From NCBI RefSeq assembly GCF_029168335.1, contig NZ_JARGYC010000006.1:41813-105812 (forward strand): a DNA stretch of 64,000 nt. The letters are read 5' to 3'. This document shows, in pieces, positions 46,871 through 55,437 of the stretch (within the stretch, counting starts at the first letter, position 1; each line of letters opens with the position of its first letter). The stretch comes from Psychromarinibacter sediminicola (GTDB taxonomy: Bacteria > Pseudomonadota > Alphaproteobacteria > Rhodobacterales > Rhodobacteraceae). Made by a program: the position numbers and the translations under genes. The notes below the pieces were generated by a model. That model searched no databases and was not told the origin of the DNA. It saw only the letters and a program-made list of their open reading frames with translations.

Positions 46871-47833
46871 TCAGCCGATCTCGACGACGACCTTGCCCAC
46901 GGCCTTCCGGTTCCGCAGCAGCTCCAGCCCCTCGGCCGCCTTTTCGAAGGGCAGCCGATGCCCGATCGTCGGGTGCAGCCGTCCCCCGGCATACCAGCCG
47001 AACAGCACCTCCAGGCTGCGGCGCAGCGCGTCCGGGTCGAAGGCCAGATAGCCGCCCCAGTTCAGCCCGATGGCGCTGACATTCTTCACCATCAGATGGT
47101 TCGCGGGAATCTGCGGCACGTCACCGCTGGCAAAGCCGATCAGCAGCATCCGGGCGCCCGGGTTGACCGCCCGGAACGCCGCGCGGAAGGCATCGCCGCC
47201 CACCGGGTCATAGACCACGTCCGCCCGCCCCAGCGCGATCACCGCCTCGCGCAGATCCTCGGTCTCGCTGTCGATCAGGTGATCCGCCCCGGCCGCCCGG
47301 GCGACCGCCAGCCGCTCCGCGCCCCGCGCCACGGCGATCACCCGCGCGCCCATGGCCTTGCCGATTTCCACGGCCGTAAGCCCGACGCCGCCCGCCGCTC
47401 CCAGGACCAGCAGCGTTTCGCCCGCCCGCAGGCCGGCCCGGTCAGCCAGCGCGACATGGCTGGTGCCATAGGCGATCTGGAACCCCGCGGCCACGTCGAA
47501 CGGCATCGCGTCCGGCAGCGGCACGCAGCGCGCCGCCTCGAAACAGCCCGCCTCGGCCAGCCCGCCCTGCCCGGTATAGACGGCCACGCGGGTGCCCGGC
47601 GCCGGAGCCGCCACGCCGGGGCCCAGCGCCTCGACCGTCCCGGCCAGCTCCTTGCCCAGGGTCAGCGGCAGCTCGGGACGCTCCTGATAGGTCCCCTCGA
47701 TCGTCAGCAGGTCCGCGAAGTTCAACCCACAGGCCGCGATCCGCACCCGCACCTCGCCCGGCCCGGGATCCGGGCAGGGAACGGTCGCGAAGGCCGGGCT
47801 TTCGCCATAGGAGCCCAGTCGGAATGCGCGCAT
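46871..47833 (-). CDS. NADPH:quinone oxidoreductase family protein (zinc-type MDR)
   Basis: A 320-residue medium-chain reductase. The cofactor motif is LVLGAAGGVGLTAVEIGKA at about 143-161; CGLNFADLLTIEGTYQ is the QOR signature, and structural-zinc cysteines are lacking, as usual for the class. ATG at 47833 is chosen over one seven residues earlier. Physiological substrate unknown. Confidence 0.9.
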   Translation of the reverse strand: MRAFRLGSYGESPAFATVPCPDPGPGEVRVRIAACGLNFADLLTIEGTYQERPELPLTLGKELAGTVEALGPGVAAPAPGTRVAVYTGQGGLAEAGCFEAARCVPLPDAMPFDVAAGFQIAYGTSHVALADRAGLRAGETLLVLGAAGGVGLTAVEIGKAMGARVIAVARGAERLAVARAAGADHLIDSETEDLREAVIALGRADVVYDPVGGDAFRAAFRAVNPGARMLLIGFASGDVPQIPANHLMVKNVSAIGLNWGGYLAFDPDALRRSLEVLFGWYAGGRLHPTIGHRLPFEKAAEGLELLRNRKAVGKVVVEIG

Positions 47834-48147
47834 TGCTTTTCCCTCTTCGACCACGCCGGCATAGCCAAATACGCGCCCGCACGCGAGGGCCGTCGCCGGG
47901 ACTCGCCGGCAGGTTACCCTGGGTCACTCTACCCCCGGTGGCTTAACGGCCGAAGATTCTGACAGGACGAATCAACCGAAAGATGTATCTTGAGGCCGGC
48001 AAGAGCCCTTTACCCTAACGTCAATAGAGTCCAGATAACCCTTGTTTCACACGCCCTTTGCCGGAAACTACCTAAAAAGACAGGTTGTCCAATTCCCGCG
48101 CGACGTGATCACTGGCCCTACCGTTTTGAGTTGTAAGGAATCCCTCA
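47834..48147. other. Intergenic stretch with AT-richer promoter-like part
   Basis: The space between the quinone reductase and the XRE regulator. From about 47955 to 48105 it is less GC-rich than anywhere nearby, fitting a promoter and 5' leader for the regulator. No gene, RNA or clear -35/-10 pair is recognised. Confidence 0.45.
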
Positions 48148-48522
48148 ATGAAGCATCCGGTGGATGTTCACGTTGGCAAGCGCGTCCGGCATCGCCGCTG
48201 GATGGTGGGCATGACCCAGCAGCAGTTGGCGAACAAGGTCGGCATTAAGTTCCAACAGATCCAGAAATACGAAACCGGCATGAACCGGATCAGCGCATCG
48301 CGGCTGTGGGACATCGCCGAAGCCTTGAATGTCGATGTGCGCTTCTTTTTCGAAGGCATCGACGAAGAGGTCGACGCCGGTGCCGCCGGGGCCGACGGCG
48401 TGCCGGGCGACATCCTGGCCGACAAGGAGGCGCTGGAACTGGTCCGCTCCTACTATGCGATGCCGGAAAACCAGCGCCGCCGCCTGTTCGAGCTCGCCCG
48501 CGTGATGAGCGACGTCGCCTGA
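48148..48522 (+). CDS. XRE family helix-turn-helix regulator
   Basis: A 124-residue regulator. The Cro/C1-type HTH is at about 20-72 (MTQQQLANKVGIKFQQIQKYETG), and an acidic linker leads to a short helical tail (EALELVRSYYAMPENQRRRLFELARVM). AAGGAA stands ahead of the ATG. Proteins of this build are conserved in Rhodobacterales. The target genes are unknown. Confidence 0.92.
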   Translation: MKHPVDVHVGKRVRHRRWMVGMTQQQLANKVGIKFQQIQKYETGMNRISASRLWDIAEALNVDVRFFFEGIDEEVDAGAAGADGVPGDILADKEALELVRSYYAMPENQRRRLFELARVMSDVA

Positions 48523-48613
48523 GGCGTCGGCTCCTCATCCGGGCCGGCTTGACGCCCGGCACCTTTTGCGACTACCGCGCCCGGAACGGCACATTCCGGC
48601 GCGGGGTTCTTGC

Positions 48614-49414
48614 ATGCGACAGATCGACGACGCCCTGCGCGAGGCATTGATCGCCACGGCGGAAGCGATGGCCGATGCCGCGCGTGCGGCGATCCTGCCG
48701 CATTTCCGCGCCGACGGGCTGAGCGCCGACAACAAGGCCGGCCATGGCTTCGACCCGGTCACCGTCGCCGACCGCGACTCCGAGCAGGCGATGCGCGCCG
48801 TGCTGGCCGACCGGCGGCCCGAGGACGGCATCCTGGGCGAGGAATACGGCGACGTCGCCGGCACGACCGGCCTCACCTGGGTCATCGACCCGATCGACGG
48901 CACCCGGGCGTTCATGTCGGGCACGCCCACCTGGGGCGTCCTGATCGCGGTCTCGGACGCGCGCGGCCCGGTTCTCGGCCTGATCGACCAGCCCTATATC
49001 GGCGAACGCTTCCTCGGCGGGCTGGGCGAGGCGCGGCTCGACGGGCCGGCGGGGCGGCGGGTACTGAAGACCCGCGCGCCCCGGCCGCTGCCGGAAGCGA
49101 TCCTGTTCACCACCTTCCCCGAGGTCGGCACGCCCGAGGACGGCGCCGCCTTTCGCCGAGTGGCCGACCGCGCCCGGCTGACCCGCTACGGCATGGACTG
49201 CTACGCCTATGCCCTGCTGGCCGCGGGCCAGATCGACCTGGTGATCGAGGCCGGCCTGCACGCCTACGACATCCAGGGGCCGATGGCGGTGATCGAGGCC
49301 GCGGGCGGCCTGGTGACGGACTGGCGCGGCGCACCCTGCCCGATGGGCGGCCGGGTGCTCGCCGCCGCGAACCCCGAGATCCACGCCGAGGCGCTGGCGC
49401 TGTTGCAGGCTTGA
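48614..49414 (+). CDS. Inositol monophosphatase family protein, HisN-like
   Basis: A 266-residue lithium-sensitive-type phosphatase. Metal motifs are GEEYG at about 76-80 and WVIDPIDGTRAFMSGTPTWG at 91-110, then the later AYDIQGPMAVIEAAGG. The details, especially GTRAFMSG, agree with histidinol-phosphatase HisN rather than inositol monophosphatase. ATG at 48614. It precedes the 8-oxoguanine deaminase gene by 52 bases. Confidence 0.87.
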   Translation: MRQIDDALREALIATAEAMADAARAAILPHFRADGLSADNKAGHGFDPVTVADRDSEQAMRAVLADRRPEDGILGEEYGDVAGTTGLTWVIDPIDGTRAFMSGTPTWGVLIAVSDARGPVLGLIDQPYIGERFLGGLGEARLDGPAGRRVLKTRAPRPLPEAILFTTFPEVGTPEDGAAFRRVADRARLTRYGMDCYAYALLAAGQIDLVIEAGLHAYDIQGPMAVIEAAGGLVTDWRGAPCPMGGRVLAAANPEIHAEALALLQA

Positions 49415-49466
49415 GCCCCGGGGCCGGCCCGCTACCCTCTACCGGACCGCACCGGAGAGCTTCGCC

Positions 49467-50801
49467 ATGCCCGAGACCCTGATCAGGAACGCCCGCACCG
49501 TCGTGACGATGGACGATCACGGCAGCGAGTACGTGGATTGCGACATCCGCCTCCGCGACGGCGAGATCGTGGAGATCGGCGGCGGGCTGACCACAACGGG
49601 CGAGACGCAGGACGCGACCGGCTGCATCGTCACCCCCGGCCTGGTGAACACGCATCACCACCTGTTCCAGACGCTGACCCGCGCCGTGCCGGCGGCGCAG
49701 GACGCGCTGCTCTTCGGCTGGCTGAAGACGCTCTATCCGATCTGGGCGCGGTTCGGGCCGGAGCACATGCATGTCTCCGCCCTGACCGGCCTGGCGGAGC
49801 TGGCGCTGTCGGGCTGCACGCTGACCTCCGACCACCTCTACCTGTTCCCGAACGGCGCGCGGCTGGACGACACGATCGCCGCCGCTGAGGAGATCGGACT
49901 GCGCTTTCACCCGACCCGCGGCGCCATGTCCATCGGCGAGCGCCTGGGCGGCCTGCCCCCGGAGTCGCTGGTCGAGATGGAGCCCAATATCCTGGCCGAC
50001 ATGATCCGCGTGGTCGATGCCTTCCACGACCCGGCCCCCGGCGCCATGGTCCGCGTCGGGCTCGCGCCCTGCTCGCCCTTCTCGGTCAGCCGCGAGCTGA
50101 TGCGGGATACGGCGCTGCTGGCCCGCGACAAGCATGTGATGCTGCACACGCATCTGGCCGAGAACGACGAGGACGTGGCCTACAGCGAGGAGACGTTCGG
50201 CTGCCGGCCGGGCCAGTACGCGGAGGAACTGGGCTGGACCGGGCACGACGTGTGGCACGCGCATTGCGTGAAGCTGGACGCCCACGAGATCGACCTCTTC
50301 GCCCGCACGAAGACCGGCGTCGCGCATTGCCCCTGTTCCAACTGCCGCCTCGGCTCGGGCATCGCGCCGGTCCGCGCCATGCGCGAGGCGGGGGTGCGGG
50401 TCGGGCTGGGCGTGGACGGGTCCGCCTCGAACGACAGCGGCAACCTTGTAGCGGAGGCACGGACGGCGATGCTTCTGCAGCGCGTGGCGAGCGGCGCCGA
50501 CGCGATGAGCGCGCGGGAGGCGCTGCGCCTGGCCACGCGCGGCGGCGCCGAGGTGCTGGGCCGGGACGACACCGGCCGGATCGAGGAAGGCTACCGCGCC
50601 GACCTGGCCGTCTGGGACGTGGGCGGCGTCGAGAGTGCGGGATCGTGGGATCCCGCGGCGCTGCTGCTCGCCGGGCCCACCCGCGTGCGCGACCTGTTCG
50701 TCGAGGGACGGCAGATCGTGCGGGGCGGCGAGATCGTCACCATCGACCTGCCGACGGTTCTGGAACGTCAAAACGCCCTGGCATCCGGCCTCGCCGGGTA
50801 G
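49467..50801 (+). CDS. 8-oxoguanine deaminase
   Basis: A 444-residue amidohydrolase. Metal ligands are in NTHHHLFQTLTRA near 61-73, the HLAENDEDVAY His at about 230, a third His at HAHCVKLD, and SASNDSGNLVAEAR holds the terminal Asp. These match 8-oxoguanine deaminases, which turn 8-oxoguanine into uric acid, better than guanine or cytosine deaminases. It faces guaD tail to tail. Confidence 0.88.
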   Translation: MPETLIRNARTVVTMDDHGSEYVDCDIRLRDGEIVEIGGGLTTTGETQDATGCIVTPGLVNTHHHLFQTLTRAVPAAQDALLFGWLKTLYPIWARFGPEHMHVSALTGLAELALSGCTLTSDHLYLFPNGARLDDTIAAAEEIGLRFHPTRGAMSIGERLGGLPPESLVEMEPNILADMIRVVDAFHDPAPGAMVRVGLAPCSPFSVSRELMRDTALLARDKHVMLHTHLAENDEDVAYSEETFGCRPGQYAEELGWTGHDVWHAHCVKLDAHEIDLFARTKTGVAHCPCSNCRLGSGIAPVRAMREAGVRVGLGVDGSASNDSGNLVAEARTAMLLQRVASGADAMSAREALRLATRGGAEVLGRDDTGRIEEGYRADLAVWDVGGVESAGSWDPAALLLAGPTRVRDLFVEGRQIVRGGEIVTIDLPTVLERQNALASGLAG

Positions 50802-50864
50802 CGCCGATTATTCGATCCGTGACTCCTGGCGCGGCAACACGCGCAAAATTCGCCGGCAAATGAC

Positions 50865-52163
50865 TCATCCGTCCGGTATTGCGACAGGCTCTCCGCCCAC
50901 CCACACCGCCTGCACCGCGCGGTCGTCGCCCATCATGATGGTAGGAAAGATCGCCTCCCAGAGGTCCTCTGCCCGGGCGGCACGCTGGGCGATGGCCGGC
51001 GTGGAGGCGAGGTCCAGCACGACGAGGTCCGCCTCCATCCCCGCGGCCAGGTTGCCGATCCGGTCCTCCATCCGCAGCGCCCGCGCAGAGCCCTGCGTGG
51101 CCAGCCACAAAAGCTCGGCCGGATGCAGCGCCGCGCCGTTCAGCTGCCCGATCTCGTAGGCCGCCGCCATCGTCCGCAGCATCGAGAAGGACGACCCGCC
51201 CCCGGTATCCGTGGCCAGCCCGATGCGCGGCCCGCCGCGGACCAGCCCGGCCATGTCGAACAGCCCCGAGCCGATGAAGGTGTTCGAGGTCGGGCAATGC
51301 ACCACCGCCGCGCCCACCTCGGTCAGCCGCGCCCGCTCGCGCGCGGTCAGGTGGATCGCGTGGCCGTACATCCCGCCCGGCCGCAGCAGGCCGAAGCGCT
51401 CGTAGGTGTCCAGATAGTCGCGGGCGTCCGGGAACAGCTCTGCCACCCAGGCGACCTCGTCCACCTGCTCGCTGAGATGCGTCTGCATCGGGCAATCCGG
51501 ATGCTCGGCCCAGAGCGCGCCCAGCGCCTCCAGCTGCTCCGGCGTGGACGTCGGCGAGAAGCGCGGCGTGATCGCGTAGCTCAGCCGATCCACCCCGTGC
51601 CATTCCTCAAGCAGTGCCCTGCTTTCGTCATAGGCGCGGGTGGCCGTGTCGCGCAGCCCCTCGGGGGCGTTGCGGTCCATACAGGTCTTGCCCGCCACCG
51701 CCCGCACGCCCCGCACCTGCGCCTCGGCAAAGAACGCCTCCACGCTCTCGGGATGGATCGTGCAGAAGGAACAGGCGGTCGTCGTCCCGTTCGACAGCGT
51801 CAGGTCGAAGTAGCGCGCCGCGATCTCGGCGACATAGGCGGGATCGCCGAATTTCATCTCTTCGGGGAAGGTGTAGCTGTTCAGCCAGTCGATCAGCCGC
51901 TTGCCCCAGCTGGCGATCATCGCCGTCTGCGGGTAATGCGCATGCGCATCCACGAAGCCCGCGCAGATCAGCGCCTCGCCGTACTCCACGGCCGCCACGC
52001 CGGGATGCGCCGCGCGCAGGTCGTCGGCCGGCCCCACCGCCGCGATCCTCCCGTCGCGCACCAGCACCGCCCCGCGCCGCTCGTGACGGGCCGCGCCCGG
52101 CCCCTCGGCAAAGGGATCGCCCGCAAAGCCCAGCACCTGCCCGAAGATCAACCGCTCGCTCAT
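50865..52163 (-). CDS. guaD: Guanine deaminase
   Basis: A 432-residue amidohydrolase of the guanine deaminase type. Signs are GFVDAHAHYPQTAMIASWG, SFCTIHPES, QTHLSEQVDEV and the metal Asp in ATDTGGGSSFSMLRTM. It converts guanine to xanthine. Its stop lies 63 bases from that of 8-oxoguanine deaminase, so two related purine deaminases converge here. Confidence 0.94.
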   Translation of the reverse strand: MSERLIFGQVLGFAGDPFAEGPGAARHERRGAVLVRDGRIAAVGPADDLRAAHPGVAAVEYGEALICAGFVDAHAHYPQTAMIASWGKRLIDWLNSYTFPEEMKFGDPAYVAEIAARYFDLTLSNGTTTACSFCTIHPESVEAFFAEAQVRGVRAVAGKTCMDRNAPEGLRDTATRAYDESRALLEEWHGVDRLSYAITPRFSPTSTPEQLEALGALWAEHPDCPMQTHLSEQVDEVAWVAELFPDARDYLDTYERFGLLRPGGMYGHAIHLTARERARLTEVGAAVVHCPTSNTFIGSGLFDMAGLVRGGPRIGLATDTGGGSSFSMLRTMAAAYEIGQLNGAALHPAELLWLATQGSARALRMEDRIGNLAAGMEADLVVLDLASTPAIAQRAARAEDLWEAIFPTIMMGDDRAVQAVWVGGEPVAIPDG

Positions 52164-52288
52164 GCCTGTCCCCTGCGCCGCACCCGGCAGACGATAGGCG
52201 GGCCTGAGCGCGGCGAAAAGTCCTCTCTCCCCCTGTCATCCGAAACCGCCTTTCCCTAAAAGGGTCGAAACCGGATGAGAGGCAGGCG

Positions 52289-53674
52289 ATGGCGGACGAA
52301 ACCACCACCGAAGAGCCCCGCGAGGACGGCCGCTACGAGCTGGATCAGGAGCGCGTGCACGAGATCGTCGACGCCGCGCATGCCGGCGAGGCCGAGCTTG
52401 TCGCCGAGCTGCTGGAGCCTTTGCACCCGGCCGACATCGCCGACCTCCTGGAGCAGGTCGAATACCAGGACCGCGTGGCGATCCTGAAGGTGTACGAACC
52501 GGAAATCGACGGCGAGATCCTCTCCGAGATCGACGATTCGATCCGCGAGGAGGTGATCGGCCTGCTGTCGCCCGGCGTCCTGACCGACGCCATGCGCGCG
52601 CTGGAATCGGACGACGTGGTCGACATCCTCGAAGACCTCGAGGAACCGCAGCAGCAGGCGATTCTGAAGACGCTGGAAGACAGCGATCGGCTGGCCGTGC
52701 AGCAGGCGCTGAACTGGCCGGAATACTCCGCCGGCCGCCTGATGCAGCGCGAGGTCGTGGCGGGGCCCGAACACTGGACCGTGGGCGAGGCCATCGACTA
52801 TCTGCGCTCGCGCGACGACCTGCCGGCGGATTTCTACCACATGACGCTGGTGGACCCGCGCCACCGGCCGGTCGCCAACGTGACGCTGGGCAAGATCCTC
52901 GGCCACCCGCGCGACGTGAAGCTGCAGGACATCGCCGAGGAGACGTTCCGCACCATCGAGGCGACCGAGGACGAGGGCGACGTCGCCTATGCCTTCAACC
53001 AGTACCACCTGATCTCGGCGCCGGTGGTGGACCCGGACGGCCGGCTGGTCGGTGTCATCACCATCGACGACGCGATGATCGTGCTGGACCAGGAGCACGA
53101 GGAGGACATCCTGCGCCTCGCCGGCGTCAGCGACGAATCGAGCCTTGCCGACAAGGTGATCGCGACGACCAAGCGGCGGTTCCCGTGGCTTGCGGTGAAC
53201 CTGGTCACCGCGATCCTCGCCTCGCTGGTCATCGCGATGTTCGAGGATACCATCGCGCAGTTCGTGGCGCTGGCCGTGCTGATGCCCATCGTGGCGTCGA
53301 TGGGCGGCAACGCCGGCACGCAGTCGCTGACCGTCGCCGTGCGCGCCATCGCGACCAAGGACCTGACCGGGTCAAACGTGCTGCGGGTGATCCGGCGCGA
53401 GGTGCTGGTGGGGCTGGTGAACGGGGTGCTCTTCGCCATCATGATGGGGGCGGTGGGCGTCATCTGGTTCGGCACGCCGATGCTTGGCGTGGTGATTGCG
53501 CTGGCCATGGTCATCAACCTCGTGGTGGCGGGACTGGCGGGCACAGTCATCCCGATCATCCTGGACAAGCTGAAGATCGACCCGGCGCTCGCCTCCGGCG
53601 CCTTCGTGACGACGGTGACCGACGTCGTGGGCTTCTTCGCCTTTCTCGGCCTCGCCGCCGCGATGCTGCTGTGA
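52289..53674 (+). CDS. mgtE: Magnesium transporter MgtE
   Basis: A 461-residue protein: an acidic N domain (about 15-140), paired CBS domains (about 145-265) that sense magnesium, and a C-terminal pore with five helices and ASMGGNAGTQSLT. It brings magnesium into the cell down the membrane potential. Its stop overlaps the GTG of the next gene in GTGA. Confidence 0.96.
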   Translation: MADETTTEEPREDGRYELDQERVHEIVDAAHAGEAELVAELLEPLHPADIADLLEQVEYQDRVAILKVYEPEIDGEILSEIDDSIREEVIGLLSPGVLTDAMRALESDDVVDILEDLEEPQQQAILKTLEDSDRLAVQQALNWPEYSAGRLMQREVVAGPEHWTVGEAIDYLRSRDDLPADFYHMTLVDPRHRPVANVTLGKILGHPRDVKLQDIAEETFRTIEATEDEGDVAYAFNQYHLISAPVVDPDGRLVGVITIDDAMIVLDQEHEEDILRLAGVSDESSLADKVIATTKRRFPWLAVNLVTAILASLVIAMFEDTIAQFVALAVLMPIVASMGGNAGTQSLTVAVRAIATKDLTGSNVLRVIRREVLVGLVNGVLFAIMMGAVGVIWFGTPMLGVVIALAMVINLVVAGLAGTVIPIILDKLKIDPALASGAFVTTVTDVVGFFAFLGLAAAMLL

Positions 53675-54243
53675 CCGGGGCCGACGAGCTCGCCGCCGCG
53701 AAGGCCGCCACCCGCAAGGCCGCCTTCGCCCGCCGGCAGGAGGCGTACGACACCGGCGACCGCGCCGCCGGCGCCGCGCGCCTGCAGGAGGTGCTGCAGG
53801 ACCACCGGGGCGCCCCGCTGGCCGGCTACATGCCGATGCGGACGGAGATCGACCCGCTGCCGGCCATGGCGGCCCACGCCACCGACGCCCCCGTCGGCGT
53901 TCCGGTCATGCAGGGCAAGGGCCGGCCGCTGGTCTTTCACCTGTGGCAGCCGGAGGCGGAGATGCAGGAGGGCCCGTTCGGCGCGCGCATCCCCGTGTCG
54001 GCGGCGGAGATGACCCCGGCCGTGCTGATCGTGCCGCTGGTGGCCTTCGACCGGGCCGGCAACCGGCTGGGCTATGGCGGCGGCTTCTACGACCGCACGC
54101 TCGAGCGGCTGCGCGCCGCGGCCCCCACCCGCGCCATCGGCTTCGCCTGGGCGGCGCAGGAGGCCGAGGCGCTGCCGCTGGAGCCCACCGACCAGCCGCT
54201 CGACGCCATCGTGACCGAGCGCGAGACCCTGCTGTTCGGCTGA
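53671..54243 (+). CDS. 5-formyltetrahydrofolate cyclo-ligase
   Basis: A 190-residue enzyme of the FTHFS/MTHFS family. It contains the ATP-binding ARRQEAY, the substrate region GYMPMRTEIDP and the signature GYGGGFYDRTLERL. It converts 5-formyl-THF to methenyl-THF. GTG at 53671 overlaps the mgtE stop. The 6S RNA gene often found upstream of this family was not seen. Confidence 0.9.
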   Translation: MTGADELAAAKAATRKAAFARRQEAYDTGDRAAGAARLQEVLQDHRGAPLAGYMPMRTEIDPLPAMAAHATDAPVGVPVMQGKGRPLVFHLWQPEAEMQEGPFGARIPVSAAEMTPAVLIVPLVAFDRAGNRLGYGGGFYDRTLERLRAAAPTRAIGFAWAAQEAEALPLEPTDQPLDAIVTERETLLFG

Positions 54244-54330
54244 CCGGCCGCGCGCGCCGCGAAAGCGCATGGCGCGGCAAAACGACTTCCGGCTTGCCGG
54301 GCCTGCGCTGCCGCCCTACCCATTCGGGTC

Positions 54331-55143
54331 ATGCGTATTCTGTTTCTCGGCGATGTGATGGGCCGCGCCGGCCGCGAGGCGATCAAAGCCCGCCTGCCCG
54401 GTCTGCGCAAGAACTGGCAGCTCGATTTCGTGGTGGTCAACGGCGAGAACGCCACCAACGGTGCCGGTCTCTCGGCCGCGCACGCGCAGCTTCTGCTGGA
54501 GGCGGGCGCCGACTGTCTGACGCTGGGCGACCACGCCTTCGACCAGCGCGACATGCTTCAGTTCATCGAGACCGAGCCGCGCATCCTCCGGCCGCTGAAC
54601 TTCGCCAAGTCCGCCCCCGGCCGCGGCGCCAGGCTGTTCGAGGCGACCCGCGGCCGCAAGGTGCTGGTGACGCAGGTGCTGGGCCAGGTCTTCATGAAGC
54701 GGCCCTTCGAGGACCCGTTCTCCCACGCCGAGCGCACGCTCAAGGCGCATCCGCTGGGCGGCCAGGCGCAGGCGGTCCTCGTCGACATGCATTGCGAGGC
54801 GACGTCGGAGAAGATGGCGATGGGACACTGGTGCGACGGCCGCGCCTCGATCATGGTGGGCACGCATACGCATGTGCCGACGGCGGACGCGATGATTCTG
54901 TCGGGCGGCACGGCCTATCAGACGGATGCAGGCATGTGCGGCGACTACGATTCCGTGATCGGGATGGACAAGGCAGAGCCGCTGCGCCGCTTCATCACCG
55001 GAATGCCCGGCGGCCGCTTCACGCCGGCGGAGTCCGAGGCGACGCTGTCCGGCCTTTACGTCGAGACCGACGACAGGACCGGCAAGGCGACCCGGGTCCG
55101 GATGATCCGGGAGGGCGGCCGCCTCTCGCCGGCGGCGCCGTGA
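54331..55143 (+). CDS. YmdB family metallophosphoesterase (TIGR00282)
   Basis: A 270-residue phosphoesterase. The first metal motif is LFLGDVMGRAGR at 4-15, then NGENATNGAG, LGDHAFD and the final GTHTHVPTAD. YmdB relatives hydrolyse 2',3'-cAMP and influence RNA turnover. It follows the cyclo-ligase gene after 87 bases. Confidence 0.94.
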   Translation: MRILFLGDVMGRAGREAIKARLPGLRKNWQLDFVVVNGENATNGAGLSAAHAQLLLEAGADCLTLGDHAFDQRDMLQFIETEPRILRPLNFAKSAPGRGARLFEATRGRKVLVTQVLGQVFMKRPFEDPFSHAERTLKAHPLGGQAQAVLVDMHCEATSEKMAMGHWCDGRASIMVGTHTHVPTADAMILSGGTAYQTDAGMCGDYDSVIGMDKAEPLRRFITGMPGGRFTPAESEATLSGLYVETDDRTGKATRVRMIREGGRLSPAAP

Positions 55144-55202
55144 GCGCGGCGCCATGGGCGCACCGCCCGCCCCGGCAGCCCGCCCCCTGCCACCCGCGCC
55201 TC

Positions 55203-55240
55203 CCCTCCCCCTGACAGGGGGAGGGTCAGGGAGGGGGTCG
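55203..55240. repeat. GC-rich hairpin repeat (dispersed family, copy 2)
   Basis: CCCTCCCCCTG at 55203-55213 pairs perfectly with CAGGGGGAGGG at 55215-55225, with a single-base loop; TCAGGGAGGGGG follows as a right flank. The motif is like that at 38564-38609, though its left outer arm has decayed. It lies in a 294-base gene-free gap before the SLC13 permease. Confidence 0.75.
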
Positions 55241-55437
55241 ACCCCGCCTCCGAACCGACCAAGGCATACGGCATGGGCCCGCGCCCGAACCTTGCGGCAC
55301 GCCGGCGCCTCGACGCCGCTGCCGCAGAATTCGCCCGCACCGGCGGCTCGGGGCTTGCCGCGCGGCAACGCATCGCTTGTGTGCCCCGTCACCTCTGGTA
55401 AGGATGCCCCCCGGGGGTTTCACGGGCGCCGCCTTAC

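Noticed and set aside
53674..54330. Possible 6S RNA (ssrS) near the 5-formyl-THF cyclo-ligase gene
   Set aside because: The gene starts inside mgtE's stop and only 87 bases follow it; there is no room and no matching hairpin.
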